Shown one piece after another: positions 7,262-14,762 of a stretch of 33,585 nucleotides of DNA. The DNA comes from Anaerolineales bacterium (GTDB taxonomy: Bacteria; Chloroflexota; Anaerolineae; Anaerolineales; UBA6663). The stretch spans positions 1 to 33,585 of the forward strand of contig JADLEU010000287.1 in the NCBI GenBank assembly GCA_020845955.1. The letters run 5' to 3'. Made by a program: the position numbers and the translations under genes. Below the pieces are notes generated by a model, which searched no databases, was not told the DNA's origin, and worked only from the letters and a program-made list of their open reading frames with translations. Every line of letters starts with the position of its first letter. The first letter of the stretch is position 1.

Positions 7262-7291
7262 CTGGCACAATTGAGGGGCATTTGGTATACT
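7262..7291 (+). promoter_or_regulatory. Extended -10 promoter for tRNA-Thr and uridine kinase
   Basis: CTGGCA (7262-7267, 4 of 6 to TTGACA), an 18-base spacer, and TATACT (7286-7291, 5 of 6 to TATAAT) preceded by TGG, an extended -10. The expected start, 6-8 bases downstream, falls within 1-3 bases of the tRNA 5' end at 7300, as is common for tRNA promoters. Confidence 0.6.
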
Positions 7292-7299
7292 TTGCCCAC

Positions 7300-7372
7300 G
7301 CCACCTTAGCTCAATCGGCAGAGCACCCGCTTCGTAAGTGGTAGGTTTCGGGTTCAACTCCCGAAGGTGGCT
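7300..7372 (+). tRNA. tRNA-Thr (anticodon CGT)
   Basis: A full cloverleaf can be drawn. Acceptor stem GCCACCT (7300-7306) pairs with AGGTGGC (7365-7371), discriminator T 7372. The D stem is GCTC/GAGC. The anticodon arm has loop TTCGTAA (7331-7337), giving anticodon CGT, which reads ACG (Thr). The T stem is TCGGG/CCCGA around loop TTCAACT. The outermost anticodon-stem pair is C-T, a mismatch. The 3' CCA is not encoded, so it must be added by the nucleotidyltransferase. Confidence 0.95.
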
Positions 7373-7376
7373 TTGA

Positions 7377-8000
7377 ATGCCTCCCCCGCCCGTGGTCATC
7401 GGCCTGGCCGGCGGCACCGGGTCTGGCAAGACCACGGTCGCCAACGTCATCTTCAGCCGCGCCGGCGCCGAGCGCCTGGCCTACGTCCCCCACGACGCCT
7501 ATTACCGCAACCGCGACGATCTGCCCCCCGCCCTGCGCGCAGCCAACAACTGGGACCACCCCGATGCGCTGGAGACCGACCTGATGGTGGCGCACGTCCG
7601 CGCGCTCAAGGCTGGCCAACCGGTAGAGCTGCCGGTGTATAACTTCGCTGCCTACGCCCGCACCGGCCGCACGATCCACGTCGAGCCTAAGCCCATCATC
7701 CTGGTCGAGGGCATCCTGATCTTCGCTGACCCCCGGCTGCGAGCACTGTTCGATATGAAGATCTTCGTGGACACCGACGCCGATCTGCGCTTCATCCGCC
7801 GGCTGCAGCGCGACATCGCCGAGCGCGGGCGCACGGCCGAGTCAGTCATCACGCAGTACCTGGCGACGGTGCGGCCGATGCACCTGGAGTTCGTGGAGCC
7901 GTCCAAGCGGTATGCCGACATCATCGTGCCGGAGGGCGGGCGGAATGAGGTGGCGATGGAGATGATCGTGGCGCGGGTGAAGAGCGTAGCGGGGGCGTAG
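7377..8000 (+). CDS. udk: Uridine kinase
   Basis: A 207-residue P-loop kinase that phosphorylates uridine and cytidine to UMP and CMP with ATP or GTP in pyrimidine salvage. The Walker A motif GGTGSGKTT is at residues 12-20. Further family marks are PHDAYYRN (substrate-binding Asp/Tyr), NNWDHPDALETDL, the 'PVYNFAAYART' loop, ILVEGILIF (Walker-B-like strand) and RRLQRDIAERGRT in the lid. Length and order match bacterial Udk. The ATG is only 4 bases after the tRNA 3' end, with no ribosome-binding site outside the tRNA, so tRNA processing would leave a nearly leaderless message. A phosphoribulokinase-like relative is the only realistic alternative. Confidence 0.93.
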   Translation: MPPPPVVIGLAGGTGSGKTTVANVIFSRAGAERLAYVPHDAYYRNRDDLPPALRAANNWDHPDALETDLMVAHVRALKAGQPVELPVYNFAAYARTGRTIHVEPKPIILVEGILIFADPRLRALFDMKIFVDTDADLRFIRRLQRDIAERGRTAESVITQYLATVRPMHLEFVEPSKRYADIIVPEGGRNEVAMEMIVARVKSVAGA

Positions 8001-8240
8001 GCTAAGCTGATACCCTTTGCCGCGCATTGACACGAACCAGCACGATGAACCTGGGTCAAGGCCCCGTTCACCTTCATCTCCCTCAGTTCGCCATTGCCTC
8101 ATTTCCTTCCGCTCCCCGGCCTTTACTCCCCCGCCTCCCTTGAGTCCCCAGATCTCCATTTCCCCGCTCTTCCATCTCGACAATTTCTCCACATTTCCCC
8201 GCTACAGTAGTTCGGATTATGTGACCAAGGAGACGCAAGC
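8001..8240. other. Pyrimidine-rich spacer with ribosome-binding site for the next operon
   Basis: From about 8066 to 8203 the plus strand is strongly C/T-biased (TTCACCTTCATCTCCCTC and similar runs such as ATCTCCATTTCCCCGCTC). No reading frame is supported. The end carries AAGGAG (8227-8232), the ribosome-binding site of the adaptor gene. No convincing promoter was found, although one must lie here if the operon is independent. Confidence 0.6.
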
Positions 8241-9839
8241 ATGAAGGCGCGAACGCGGTGGATCTTGGGCGGGGCGGTGGTGATCGTGGCCGGGATGGCG
8301 GCGTTTGGGCTGCCGGCCGTGCGTGGGCTGCGCGCCGCCGGGCGGGGAGCGCCAGGGGACGAGCTGGCGACAGGGCAGGTGACGACTGGGACGGCTATCA
8401 CGGCGGTCGAGTCGTCGGGGCCGATCGAGCCGCTGCAGTCGGCGTCGCTGGCGTGGAAGACGACCGGCACGGTGGCCACGGTGGCGGCGCAGGTAGGCGA
8501 CCAGGTACGGGCCGGCGACGTGCTGATGACGCTCGACCCGGCCAGCGCACCTGCCAGCGTCATCCAGGCGCAGGGCGAGCTGGTCGCGGCCCAGAACGCG
8601 CTCGATGATCTGCTCAACCCCAGCGCGCTGAGTGTGGCCAACGCCGAGAAGGCGGTGGCCGACGCTGCCGAGGCGGTCGAGCGCGCCCAGCGCGACCTAC
8701 GCTACCTGACCAACCCGGACCTGAATTATTACCAGGACCAGGTAGCGAGGGCGGAGCAGGCGCTGCTGGCGGCGCAGCAGAACGCCGAGAAGACAGGCCT
8801 GGGCAGCCCGGCGCAGGCGCTCGAAACGGCCCGTAAGGACCAAGAGACCAAGACCAACCAACTCAACGACGCGCGCAGCGCGCAAGAGCAGTGCCCGGGC
8901 TGCACGGTGGTGTTCATCAACGCCACCGGCCGGCGCATGTCGCTGGCAGACGCCGAGGCGCAGTACAACGACGCGGTCGACGCGCTGCGTGTGGCCGAGA
9001 TCAATTACGAGCAGGCTGCCGCCAGCGGGCAGGACGCAATCGAGGACTCCCAGGCTGCGCTGGACGACGCGCAAGCCAACCTGGCCGCCGCCCAGCACGA
9101 ACCCGACGCGCTCGACCTGGCACAGAAGGAGGCGGCGCTGGCGCTGGCCGAGGCTAACCTGGCCGACGCCCAGGAAACGCTCGGCGCGCTGCGGAACGGT
9201 CCCGATCCCGACGACGTCGCCGCGGCCGAGACCCGCATCCTGGTCGCGCGAGCCACGGTGGACGCGCTGGCGCTGCGGGCCCCCTTCGACGGCGAGGTGC
9301 TGGCGGTCAACTACCTGCCGGGTGACCCGGCCTCGCAGAGCACGCCGGCGGTGCGGCTGGCCAACCGCGCGCGGCTGCACGTCGACGTCTCGGTGGACGA
9401 AACCGACGTAGGCCTGGTGAGCGTGGGCAACCCGGTGACGCTGACAGTGGACGCCTGGCCCGACCTCAGCCTGGCCGGCCAGGTGGCGCGGGTGGAGACC
9501 TTCGGCGAGACAGTGCAGGGCCTGGTGCGCTACACGGTGCGGGTGGACCTGCGGGAGAGCGACCCGCGCTTATACTTGAACATGACGGCCAACGCCAGCA
9601 TCGTCACAGCCGTACAGGAGGCGGCGCTGGCAGTGCCGCTGGACGCGATCCAGTTTGACGACGCCGGCGAGTTTGTGAACCGGGTGCGGGCTGACGGGAC
9701 GGTCGAGCGCGTCAACGTGATCAGCGGCGAGATCGCGGGCGACCTGGTCTACGTCAGCGGCAGTCTGCAGCCGGGCGACCGGGTGCAGTTGATCCTGCCC
9801 GAGACGCCGCCCGACAATGGGTTCCCCTTCGGGGGCTGA
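8241..9839 (+). CDS. Membrane-fusion adaptor (HlyD/YknX family) of an ABC exporter
   Basis: A 532-residue adaptor. The N-terminal membrane helix is at residues about 5-28 (RWILGGAVVIVAGMAAFGL). The first half of the barrel-sandwich domain follows (VESSGPIEPLQSASLAWKTT...VGDQVRAGDVLMTLD), then an unusually long Ala/Gln/Asp-rich coiled coil at about 110-345. The second half is VDALALRAPFDGEVLAVNYL, followed by a beta-barrel (VDVSVDETDVGLVSVGNPVT) and a C-terminal domain. In YknXYZ/MacAB systems this protein sits outside the membrane and works with the ATPase and permease encoded next. The coiled coil holds a CPGC pair (Cys218, Cys221), which is uncommon. It is the first gene of a five-gene operon; ATG 8241 has AAGGAG at 8227. 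Confidence 0.92.
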   Translation: MKARTRWILGGAVVIVAGMAAFGLPAVRGLRAAGRGAPGDELATGQVTTGTAITAVESSGPIEPLQSASLAWKTTGTVATVAAQVGDQVRAGDVLMTLDPASAPASVIQAQGELVAAQNALDDLLNPSALSVANAEKAVADAAEAVERAQRDLRYLTNPDLNYYQDQVARAEQALLAAQQNAEKTGLGSPAQALETARKDQETKTNQLNDARSAQEQCPGCTVVFINATGRRMSLADAEAQYNDAVDALRVAEINYEQAAASGQDAIEDSQAALDDAQANLAAAQHEPDALDLAQKEAALALAEANLADAQETLGALRNGPDPDDVAAAETRILVARATVDALALRAPFDGEVLAVNYLPGDPASQSTPAVRLANRARLHVDVSVDETDVGLVSVGNPVTLTVDAWPDLSLAGQVARVETFGETVQGLVRYTVRVDLRESDPRLYLNMTANASIVTAVQEAALAVPLDAIQFDDAGEFVNRVRADGTVERVNVISGEIAGDLVYVSGSLQPGDRVQLILPETPPDNGFPFGG

Positions 9840-9845
9840 GGGTTC

Positions 9846-10574
9846 ATGATCGAGCTGAGCGGCGTTACCAAGATTTACCAGATGGGCGGCACGGAGGTAC
9901 GCGCCCTGGGCGGGGTCGACCTGTTCATCGACAAGGGCGAGATGACGGCCATCATGGGGCCGTCGGGCTCGGGCAAGAGCACCCTGCTGGCCATCCTGGG
10001 CTGCCTGGACGTGCCCACCAGTGGCGCCTACAGCCTGGACGGCATCAACGTCGAGAAGATGACGGACGACCAGTTGGCGCGCGTGCGCAGTGAGAAGATC
10101 GGCTTCGTGTTCCAGCAGTTCAACCTGCTGGCGCGCACCACGGCGCTAGAGAACGTGATGCTGCCGCTGATCTATGCCGGCGTGGGCGGGCGCGAGCGGC
10201 GCAGGCGGGCCCAGGCCGCGCTGGACATGGTGGGGCTGTCCGACCGGATGCACCACCGGCCCAACGAGCTCTCGGGTGGTCAGCAGCAGCGCGTGGCCAT
10301 CGCGCGGGCGCTGGCCAATGAGCCGGCCATCTTGCTGGCCGACGAGCCGACCGGCGCGCTCGATAGCAAGACCGGCACCGAGATTATCGAGCTCTTCCAG
10401 CAGCTTCACCGCGACATCGGGCAGACGGTGATCTACGTCACGCACGACCCCTTCATTGCCCGCCACACCCAGCGAATTGTGCGGCTAGCCGACGGCCTGG
10501 TGGCCGGCGACGACCCGGTGGCGCATCCGCTGGCAGCTGGCGCGAAGCGTGAAGATGAGATCGTAACGTCATGA
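9846..10574 (+). CDS. ABC transporter ATPase (MacB/LolD/YknY type)
   Basis: A 242-residue ATPase that powers the permease encoded next. Walker [10 protein letters not shown] is at residues 38-46, followed by the Q-loop ([20 protein letters not shown]). The signature LSGGQQQR starts at about residue 142, Walker [13 protein letters not shown] follows, and the H-loop is [11 protein letters not shown]. '[19 protein letters not shown]' is typical of the MacB/LolD/FtsE group, which drive mechanical transport and not import. The gene starts 6 bases after the adaptor stop and its last 4 bases overlap the permease start (ATGA), so translation is coupled. No unusual residues. Confidence 0.95.
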   Translation: MIELSGVTKIYQMGGTEVRALGGVDLFIDKGEMTAIMGPSGSGKSTLLAILGCLDVPTSGAYSLDGINVEKMTDDQLARVRSEKIGFVFQQFNLLARTTALENVMLPLIYAGVGGRERRRRAQAALDMVGLSDRMHHRPNELSGGQQQRVAIARALANEPAILLADEPTGALDSKTGTEIIELFQQLHRDIGQTVIYVTHDPFIARHTQRIVRLADGLVAGDDPVAHPLAAGAKREDEIVTS

Positions 10575-11803
10575 ACATCGGCGAGAGTTTCCGAATCGCG
10601 CTGCGGGCGCTGGCGGCCAACAAGCTGCGCGCGGCACTGACGATGCTGGGCATCATCATCGGCGTGGGGTCGGTGGTGGCCCTGATGGCCATCGGCAATG
10701 GGGCCACGGCCAGCATCACCAGCCAGGTGCAGGGCATCGGCTCGAACCTGCTGACAGTGATGCCCGGGCGGCTGCAGCGAGGGCCGGGCGCGGAGGCGGA
10801 CGCCGCCGCGTACCTGTACTACTCGGACTACGAGGTCCTGGCGCGGCAATTGGACAACGCCGAGCACATGGCGCCTATGTTCCAGAGCCGCCTGCAGGCC
10901 ACGCACGATCGCGAGTCGATCGGCGTGGGCGTAGTCGCCACGCTGCCGGCCTACCTGCCGGCGCGCGCCCTTGAATTGGAGCACGGGCGCTTCTTCAGCG
11001 AGAGCGAGAGCGGCAGCCAGGCGCGCGTGGCCGTGCTGGGCGCGCAGACAGCTACCGATCTGTTCGGCCCGCGCGACCCGCTGGGCCGGGCGATCAAGTT
11101 GGACGGCGTGCCATTCAAGGTGGTCGGGGTGTTAGCGGCGCGCGGCTCGGCAGGCTTTACCAATGACGACGAGGTGGTGCTCGTTCCACTGGAGACAGGC
11201 TACGCCAAACTCTTCGGTGCGGCGGCCAGCCTCAACGGCCGCCGGCGAGTGACGGGCATCCTGATCTCGGCTTCCAGCCCCGAGGCGGTAGACGGCGTGA
11301 TGGAGGACACCCGGCACCTGCTGCGCCGCGCCCGCGGCCTCAAGCCCAGCGCCGAGGCCGATTTCACGGTGCTCAGCCAGGCCCAGATCCTGGATACGCT
11401 AGGAGCCATCACGACCACGCTGACGATCTTCCTGGGGGCGATCGCGGGCATTTCGCTGCTGGTGGGCGGCATCGGCATCATGAACATCATGCTCGTGTCG
11501 GTCACCGAACGCACCAAGGAGGTCGGGCTGCGCAAGGCGGTGGGGGCGCCGCGGCGCGCTATCCTGGCGCAGTTCCTGGTCGAAACGCTGGCGCTCAGCC
11601 TGACCGGCGGGCTGCTGGGCATCGCGCTGGGCGTGCTCATCGCCGCGGGAGTGACGGCGGCAGGCCTGATCGCCGCGCGGGTGACACTCGACTCGATGGC
11701 GCTGGCCTTTGGGTTCTCAGCCGTGGTCGGTTTGTTCTTCGGCCTCTACCCGGCCTGGCGCGCGTCGCGGCTGCGGCCGATTGACGCCCTGAGATACGAG
11801 TAG
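10571..11803 (+). CDS. MacB-type ABC permease (FtsX-like)
   Basis: A 410-residue permease with the four-helix MacB plan. Helix 1 lies at about residues 17-42 (KLRAALTMLGIIIGVGSVVA). The large extracytoplasmic MacB_PCD domain covers about 45-265 (LLTVMPGRLQRG; AVLGAQTATDLFGPRDPLGR). Three helices at about 280-400 form the FtsX domain, with the conserved cytoplasmic loop VSVTERTKEVGLRKAVGAPR that contacts the ATPase and the ending YPAWRASRLRPIDALRYE. It forms a dimer and probably moves peptides, lipids or antibiotics away from the membrane; the substrate is unknown. It overlaps the ATPase gene by 4 bases. Confidence 0.95.
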   Translation: MNIGESFRIALRALAANKLRAALTMLGIIIGVGSVVALMAIGNGATASITSQVQGIGSNLLTVMPGRLQRGPGAEADAAAYLYYSDYEVLARQLDNAEHMAPMFQSRLQATHDRESIGVGVVATLPAYLPARALELEHGRFFSESESGSQARVAVLGAQTATDLFGPRDPLGRAIKLDGVPFKVVGVLAARGSAGFTNDDEVVLVPLETGYAKLFGAAASLNGRRRVTGILISASSPEAVDGVMEDTRHLLRRARGLKPSAEADFTVLSQAQILDTLGAITTTLTIFLGAIAGISLLVGGIGIMNIMLVSVTERTKEVGLRKAVGAPRRAILAQFLVETLALSLTGGLLGIALGVLIAAGVTAAGLIAARVTLDSMALAFGFSAVVGLFFGLYPAWRASRLRPIDALRYE

Positions 11804-11818
11804 CCCGCCGCGAAGAAC

Positions 11819-12499
11819 ATGCCCCGGACGGTCCTTGTCATCGACGACGAGCCCAAGATCGCCGAACTGTGCCGCGATTACCTGGCCGCCGCCGGATACG
11901 CGGTGCTGACCGCCAGCGACGGGGCGCTTGGGCTGGCACTTGCGCGCCGCGAGCGCCCCGACCTGGTGGTGCTCGACCTGATGCTGCCAGGCATGGACGG
12001 GCTAGACGTGTGCCGGGCGCTGCGTCGCGACAACAGCGTGCCCATCATCATGCTCACCGCGCGGGTGGAAGAGAGCGACAAGCTCATCGGGCTGGAGCTG
12101 GGCGCTGACGACTACCTGACCAAGCCCTTCAGCCCGCGCGAGCTGGTGGCGCGCGTGCGCACCGTGCTGCGCCGGGCCGTGGCCGGCCTGGCGACCGACG
12201 ACGTCATCCGCGCCGGCGGCCTGACGCTCGACCGGGCACGCTTCAAGGTCAGCCTGCCCGGCCGCGAGGTGACGCTGACGCCCACCGAGTTCGAGATCCT
12301 GGCGGCGCTAGTCGGGCAGCCGGGACGGGTGTTCTCGCGCGCCCAATTGCTCACCATCGCGCGTGGCGTGGCCTTCGAGAGCTACGAGCGCGCCATCGAT
12401 TCGCACATCCGCAACTTGCGCCGCAAGCTGGCGCCGGAGGCGGGCGACCCGGAGTACATCGTCACAGTGCACGGTGTTGGGTACAAGCTTGTGGAGTAA
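11819..12499 (+). CDS. OmpR/PhoB-family response regulator
   Basis: A 226-residue DNA-binding regulator. The receiver domain is at residues 1-115, with acidic pair Asp9-Asp10, phosphorylated Asp53 (VVLDLMLPGMDG), switch Thr in MLTARVEES and Lys in DDYLTKPFSP. The winged-helix domain is at about 130-226 (LTPTEFEILAALVGQPGRVF; SHIRNLRRKLAPEAGDPEYI; TVHGVGYKLVE). It begins 15 bases after the permease and overlaps the kinase start by one base (TAATG), so the pair is coupled. It most likely controls this operon in response to the substrate of the transporter. That is inferred from gene order; no operator repeat was identified. Confidence 0.95.
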   Translation: MPRTVLVIDDEPKIAELCRDYLAAAGYAVLTASDGALGLALARRERPDLVVLDLMLPGMDGLDVCRALRRDNSVPIIMLTARVEESDKLIGLELGADDYLTKPFSPRELVARVRTVLRRAVAGLATDDVIRAGGLTLDRARFKVSLPGREVTLTPTEFEILAALVGQPGRVFSRAQLLTIARGVAFESYERAIDSHIRNLRRKLAPEAGDPEYIVTVHGVGYKLVE

Positions 12500-13872
12500 T
12501 GGCTCACGGTAACGATCCGCGGCGCTCGGCGCGACTGATCCGCCGGCGACTGTTCGCGCTGCTCATGCAGGCCTTCGGCGTGGTGGTGGCGGTGACCGTG
12601 GTGCTGCTGGTGGGCCTGCTGGCCGTGCTGGCCGGCGCGGTCACCAGCGGCGGCATGGGCTGGCGGCCGCCGGTGGCGCGCGAGCTGGAGGTCTACTACC
12701 TGGCCACGGGCGGCTGGGCCGGGGTGGGTGCCGTGGCCGCCCAAAGCGCGGGCGAGGCCGGCGACTTCGCGCCCGATTGGCGCAGCCTGACCGTGCTCGG
12801 CGCCGACGGGCGCGTGTGGCTCGACCGCGGGCTGGCCGCCGGCGGGTTGGTGGGCGGCGTTTACCCGGCCGGCGGGCGCGGCGTGCGTTTTCCGCTGCGC
12901 GCTGGCGGCAGCCAGGTGGGCACGCTGGTTCTGCACCGCGAAAGCTGGCACGGGCTGCTGGGGCTGTTCTCGGGACTGGTCGCGCCCGTGCTCATCATTA
13001 GCTTTTTCACCGGGCTGCTCACCCTCGTCATCGGCTTCCTGCTGGCGCGGCGGGTGGTGACGCCGCTGGCCGACGTGGTCGCGGCGGCTCACCAGGTGGC
13101 GGCCGGCGACCTGACGGCGCGGGTGCAAGTCCGCGGTCCAGGCGATCTGCGCAGCCTGAGCGACAGCTTCAACCGCATGGCCAGCGCACTTGAGACCAGC
13201 GACCACCAGCGCCGCGATCTGCTGGCCGACATTGCCCACGAGCTGCGCACGCCGCTGACAGTGATCCGCGGCAAGCTGGAAGGGATGCTCGACGGCGTCT
13301 ACCCGGCCGACGAGGCGCACGTGGCGCCGGTGCTGGAGGAGACCTACGTGCTCGAACGCCTGGTGGACGACCTGCGCACGCTCACCCTGGCCGAGGCGCG
13401 CCAGCTCCACTTCGACCGGCAGCCGGTGGATCTGGGCGAGATGGCCGAGCGCGCGGTGGGCTTGTTCGAGGCCGAGGCGGCCGAGCGCGGCATCACCCTG
13501 GCTACCGAACTGGCGCCGGGGCTGCCCCTGGTGCACGCCGACGCTCAGCGCCTGGGCCAGGTAATCGGCAACTTGATGAGCAACGCGCTGCGCTACGTGC
13601 CGGGCCAGGGGCGCGTAACTCTGAGCATGCGCCCGGCAGCGGGCGGCGGCGTGGAATTCTCGGTCAGCGACGACGGGCCCGGCGTGGCCGAGGCCGACCT
13701 GCCTCACGTTTTTGACCGTTTCTGGCGCGGCGAAAAGTCGCGCACCCGCGCGGCGGGCGGCGCGGGGCTGGGCCTGGCCATCGCGCGCCAGTTGGTCGAG
13801 GCCCACGACGGCGCCATTTCGGCCGAGAATCGCCCTGGTGGTGGGCTGCGGGTGACCTTTGTGCTACGCTGA
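12499..13872 (+). CDS. HAMP-domain sensor histidine kinase
   Basis: A 457-residue membrane kinase. Helix 1 is at about residues 14-45 (LFALLMQAFGVVVAVTVVLL). An extracytoplasmic sensor region of about 110 residues follows, then helix 2 at about 153-182 (LIISFFTGLLTLVIGFLLAR). HAMP is at about 180-235 (VVTPLADVVAAAHQVAAGDL). The H-box DIAHELRTPLT has phospho-acceptor His247. The ATPase domain shows the N-box (IGNLMSNALRYVPGQG), G1 (SDDGPGV), F-box (FDRFWRG) and G2 (GGAGLGLAIARQLVEAH). All catalytic motifs are intact. The sensor region has no recognisable fold and no Cys. It is the last gene of the adaptor-ABC-regulator-kinase operon. Confidence 0.95.
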   Translation: MAHGNDPRRSARLIRRRLFALLMQAFGVVVAVTVVLLVGLLAVLAGAVTSGGMGWRPPVARELEVYYLATGGWAGVGAVAAQSAGEAGDFAPDWRSLTVLGADGRVWLDRGLAAGGLVGGVYPAGGRGVRFPLRAGGSQVGTLVLHRESWHGLLGLFSGLVAPVLIISFFTGLLTLVIGFLLARRVVTPLADVVAAAHQVAAGDLTARVQVRGPGDLRSLSDSFNRMASALETSDHQRRDLLADIAHELRTPLTVIRGKLEGMLDGVYPADEAHVAPVLEETYVLERLVDDLRTLTLAEARQLHFDRQPVDLGEMAERAVGLFEAEAAERGITLATELAPGLPLVHADAQRLGQVIGNLMSNALRYVPGQGRVTLSMRPAAGGGVEFSVSDDGPGVAEADLPHVFDRFWRGEKSRTRAAGGAGLGLAIARQLVEAHDGAISAENRPGGGLRVTFVLR

Positions 13873-14063
13873 ACACCTTTAACTCCTCTGGCTGCCAGGC
13901 GGATAACCAGCGCAGCCTGCCCGGGCCCGGCGCCCGCCCTGCCAGGCTTATGATCCGGCTGCCCAAACTCAGCACGCACGCCTTACGGAACGGGGACACA
14001 ACGCTCTGCCGGCTGCTCGCCTGCTGATCGTGGCCATCGACAGCGGCCAGGTGCACTCCCACA
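13873..14063. other. Spacer after kinase, probably including a decayed PfkB tail
   Basis: No intact gene. Just after the kinase stop lies a GC-rich stretch (about 13914-13950) with short self-complementary pieces but no clean hairpin plus T-run terminator. On the minus strand at about 14062-14010, VHLAAVDGHDQQ loosely resembles the part of PfkB kinases before their catalytic 'DxTGAGD' motif. So this spacer may be what is left of the lost 3' half of the neighbouring pseudogene. Confidence 0.4.
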
Positions 14064-14762
14064 CTACCCCACACAGACGCTCAGAAGAGATCCGGCGCGC
14101 GTTCGAGAGTGCGCCTGCGGTTTAGCTGAGGCGTAGGACGGCGTTTTGGAGGGCGGCGCGGCGCCGGCCTCCACCAGCCGCTCGACCAGCGCCTGAGGCT
14201 GACCCGGGCCAACGAGCGATTCGGCGTCGGCGCGGTTGGGCGAGAAGACATCCGCGGCGGTCAACAGCGCGCTCAGCGCGATCGGTGCGGGGCGCTCCAT
14301 AGCGGACCCGAAGGGCTCGACGCTCAGCGTGCCGCCCAGCGCGCGCCGATCGGCCAGGAAGCCCAGGTCGGGCTCGTCAGGGTGCAGGCCCAGATGTCAG
14401 CCGCGCGGCGCGCGAAAGGCGGGCGGCAGGGCCACGGCCGAGCGGGCGAGCTGCGCGCTGACGACGGGGCCGGGCGTCAACCACTGGTGCCCGCGTTGGG
14501 GGGCCGCGTCGAAGCGCTGGCGCGCGCGCAGCGTGGGCCGATTGGTGACCGCCAGGCCGGCCGTGTCGATGCTGGCCGCGCGCAGCCAGGCCCAGACCCA
14601 GTCGGGCAGGTCGGCGCCCACGCGGGCGGCCAGGCCCACGTGGTCTGCCCATAGCCGCAGCCCAAAGGCCGTCTGCGGACCGCCGCCGCCCAAGACGACC
14701 CGCTCGGGCTCGACCGGGAGGTCAAGGTGATCGAGGGTGACGCCGAAGTTGATGTAGTCCAA
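14064..14762 (-). pseudogene. Broken PfkB-family sugar or nucleoside kinase
   Basis: The minus-strand frame from 14762 reads DYINFGVTLDHLDLP and LGGGGPQTAFGLRLWADHVG, the N-terminal lid and substrate-binding part of a PfkB (ribokinase/adenosine kinase) protein. The frame meets a TGA at 14397-14399, then continues in the same frame with HLGLHPDEPDLGFLADRRAL, LSVEPFGS and AADVFSPNRADAESLVGPG, all PfkB-like. The TGA sits where a Trp (RG-W-HLG) would fit. After about residue 205 the similarity stops and the frame seems shifted; the 'DxTGAGD' anion-hole motif and catalytic Asp are absent. It starts (TTG 14762) directly after the stop of the nucleoside hydrolase gene. A kinase for the sugar or nucleoside released there would fit the pairing. 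Confidence 0.8.

Noticed and set aside
12382-13806. A 474-residue open frame antisense to the histidine kinase
   Set aside because: The kinase on the plus strand has all catalytic motifs; the antisense product is low-complexity (His, Gln, Arg, Ala) with no start signal.
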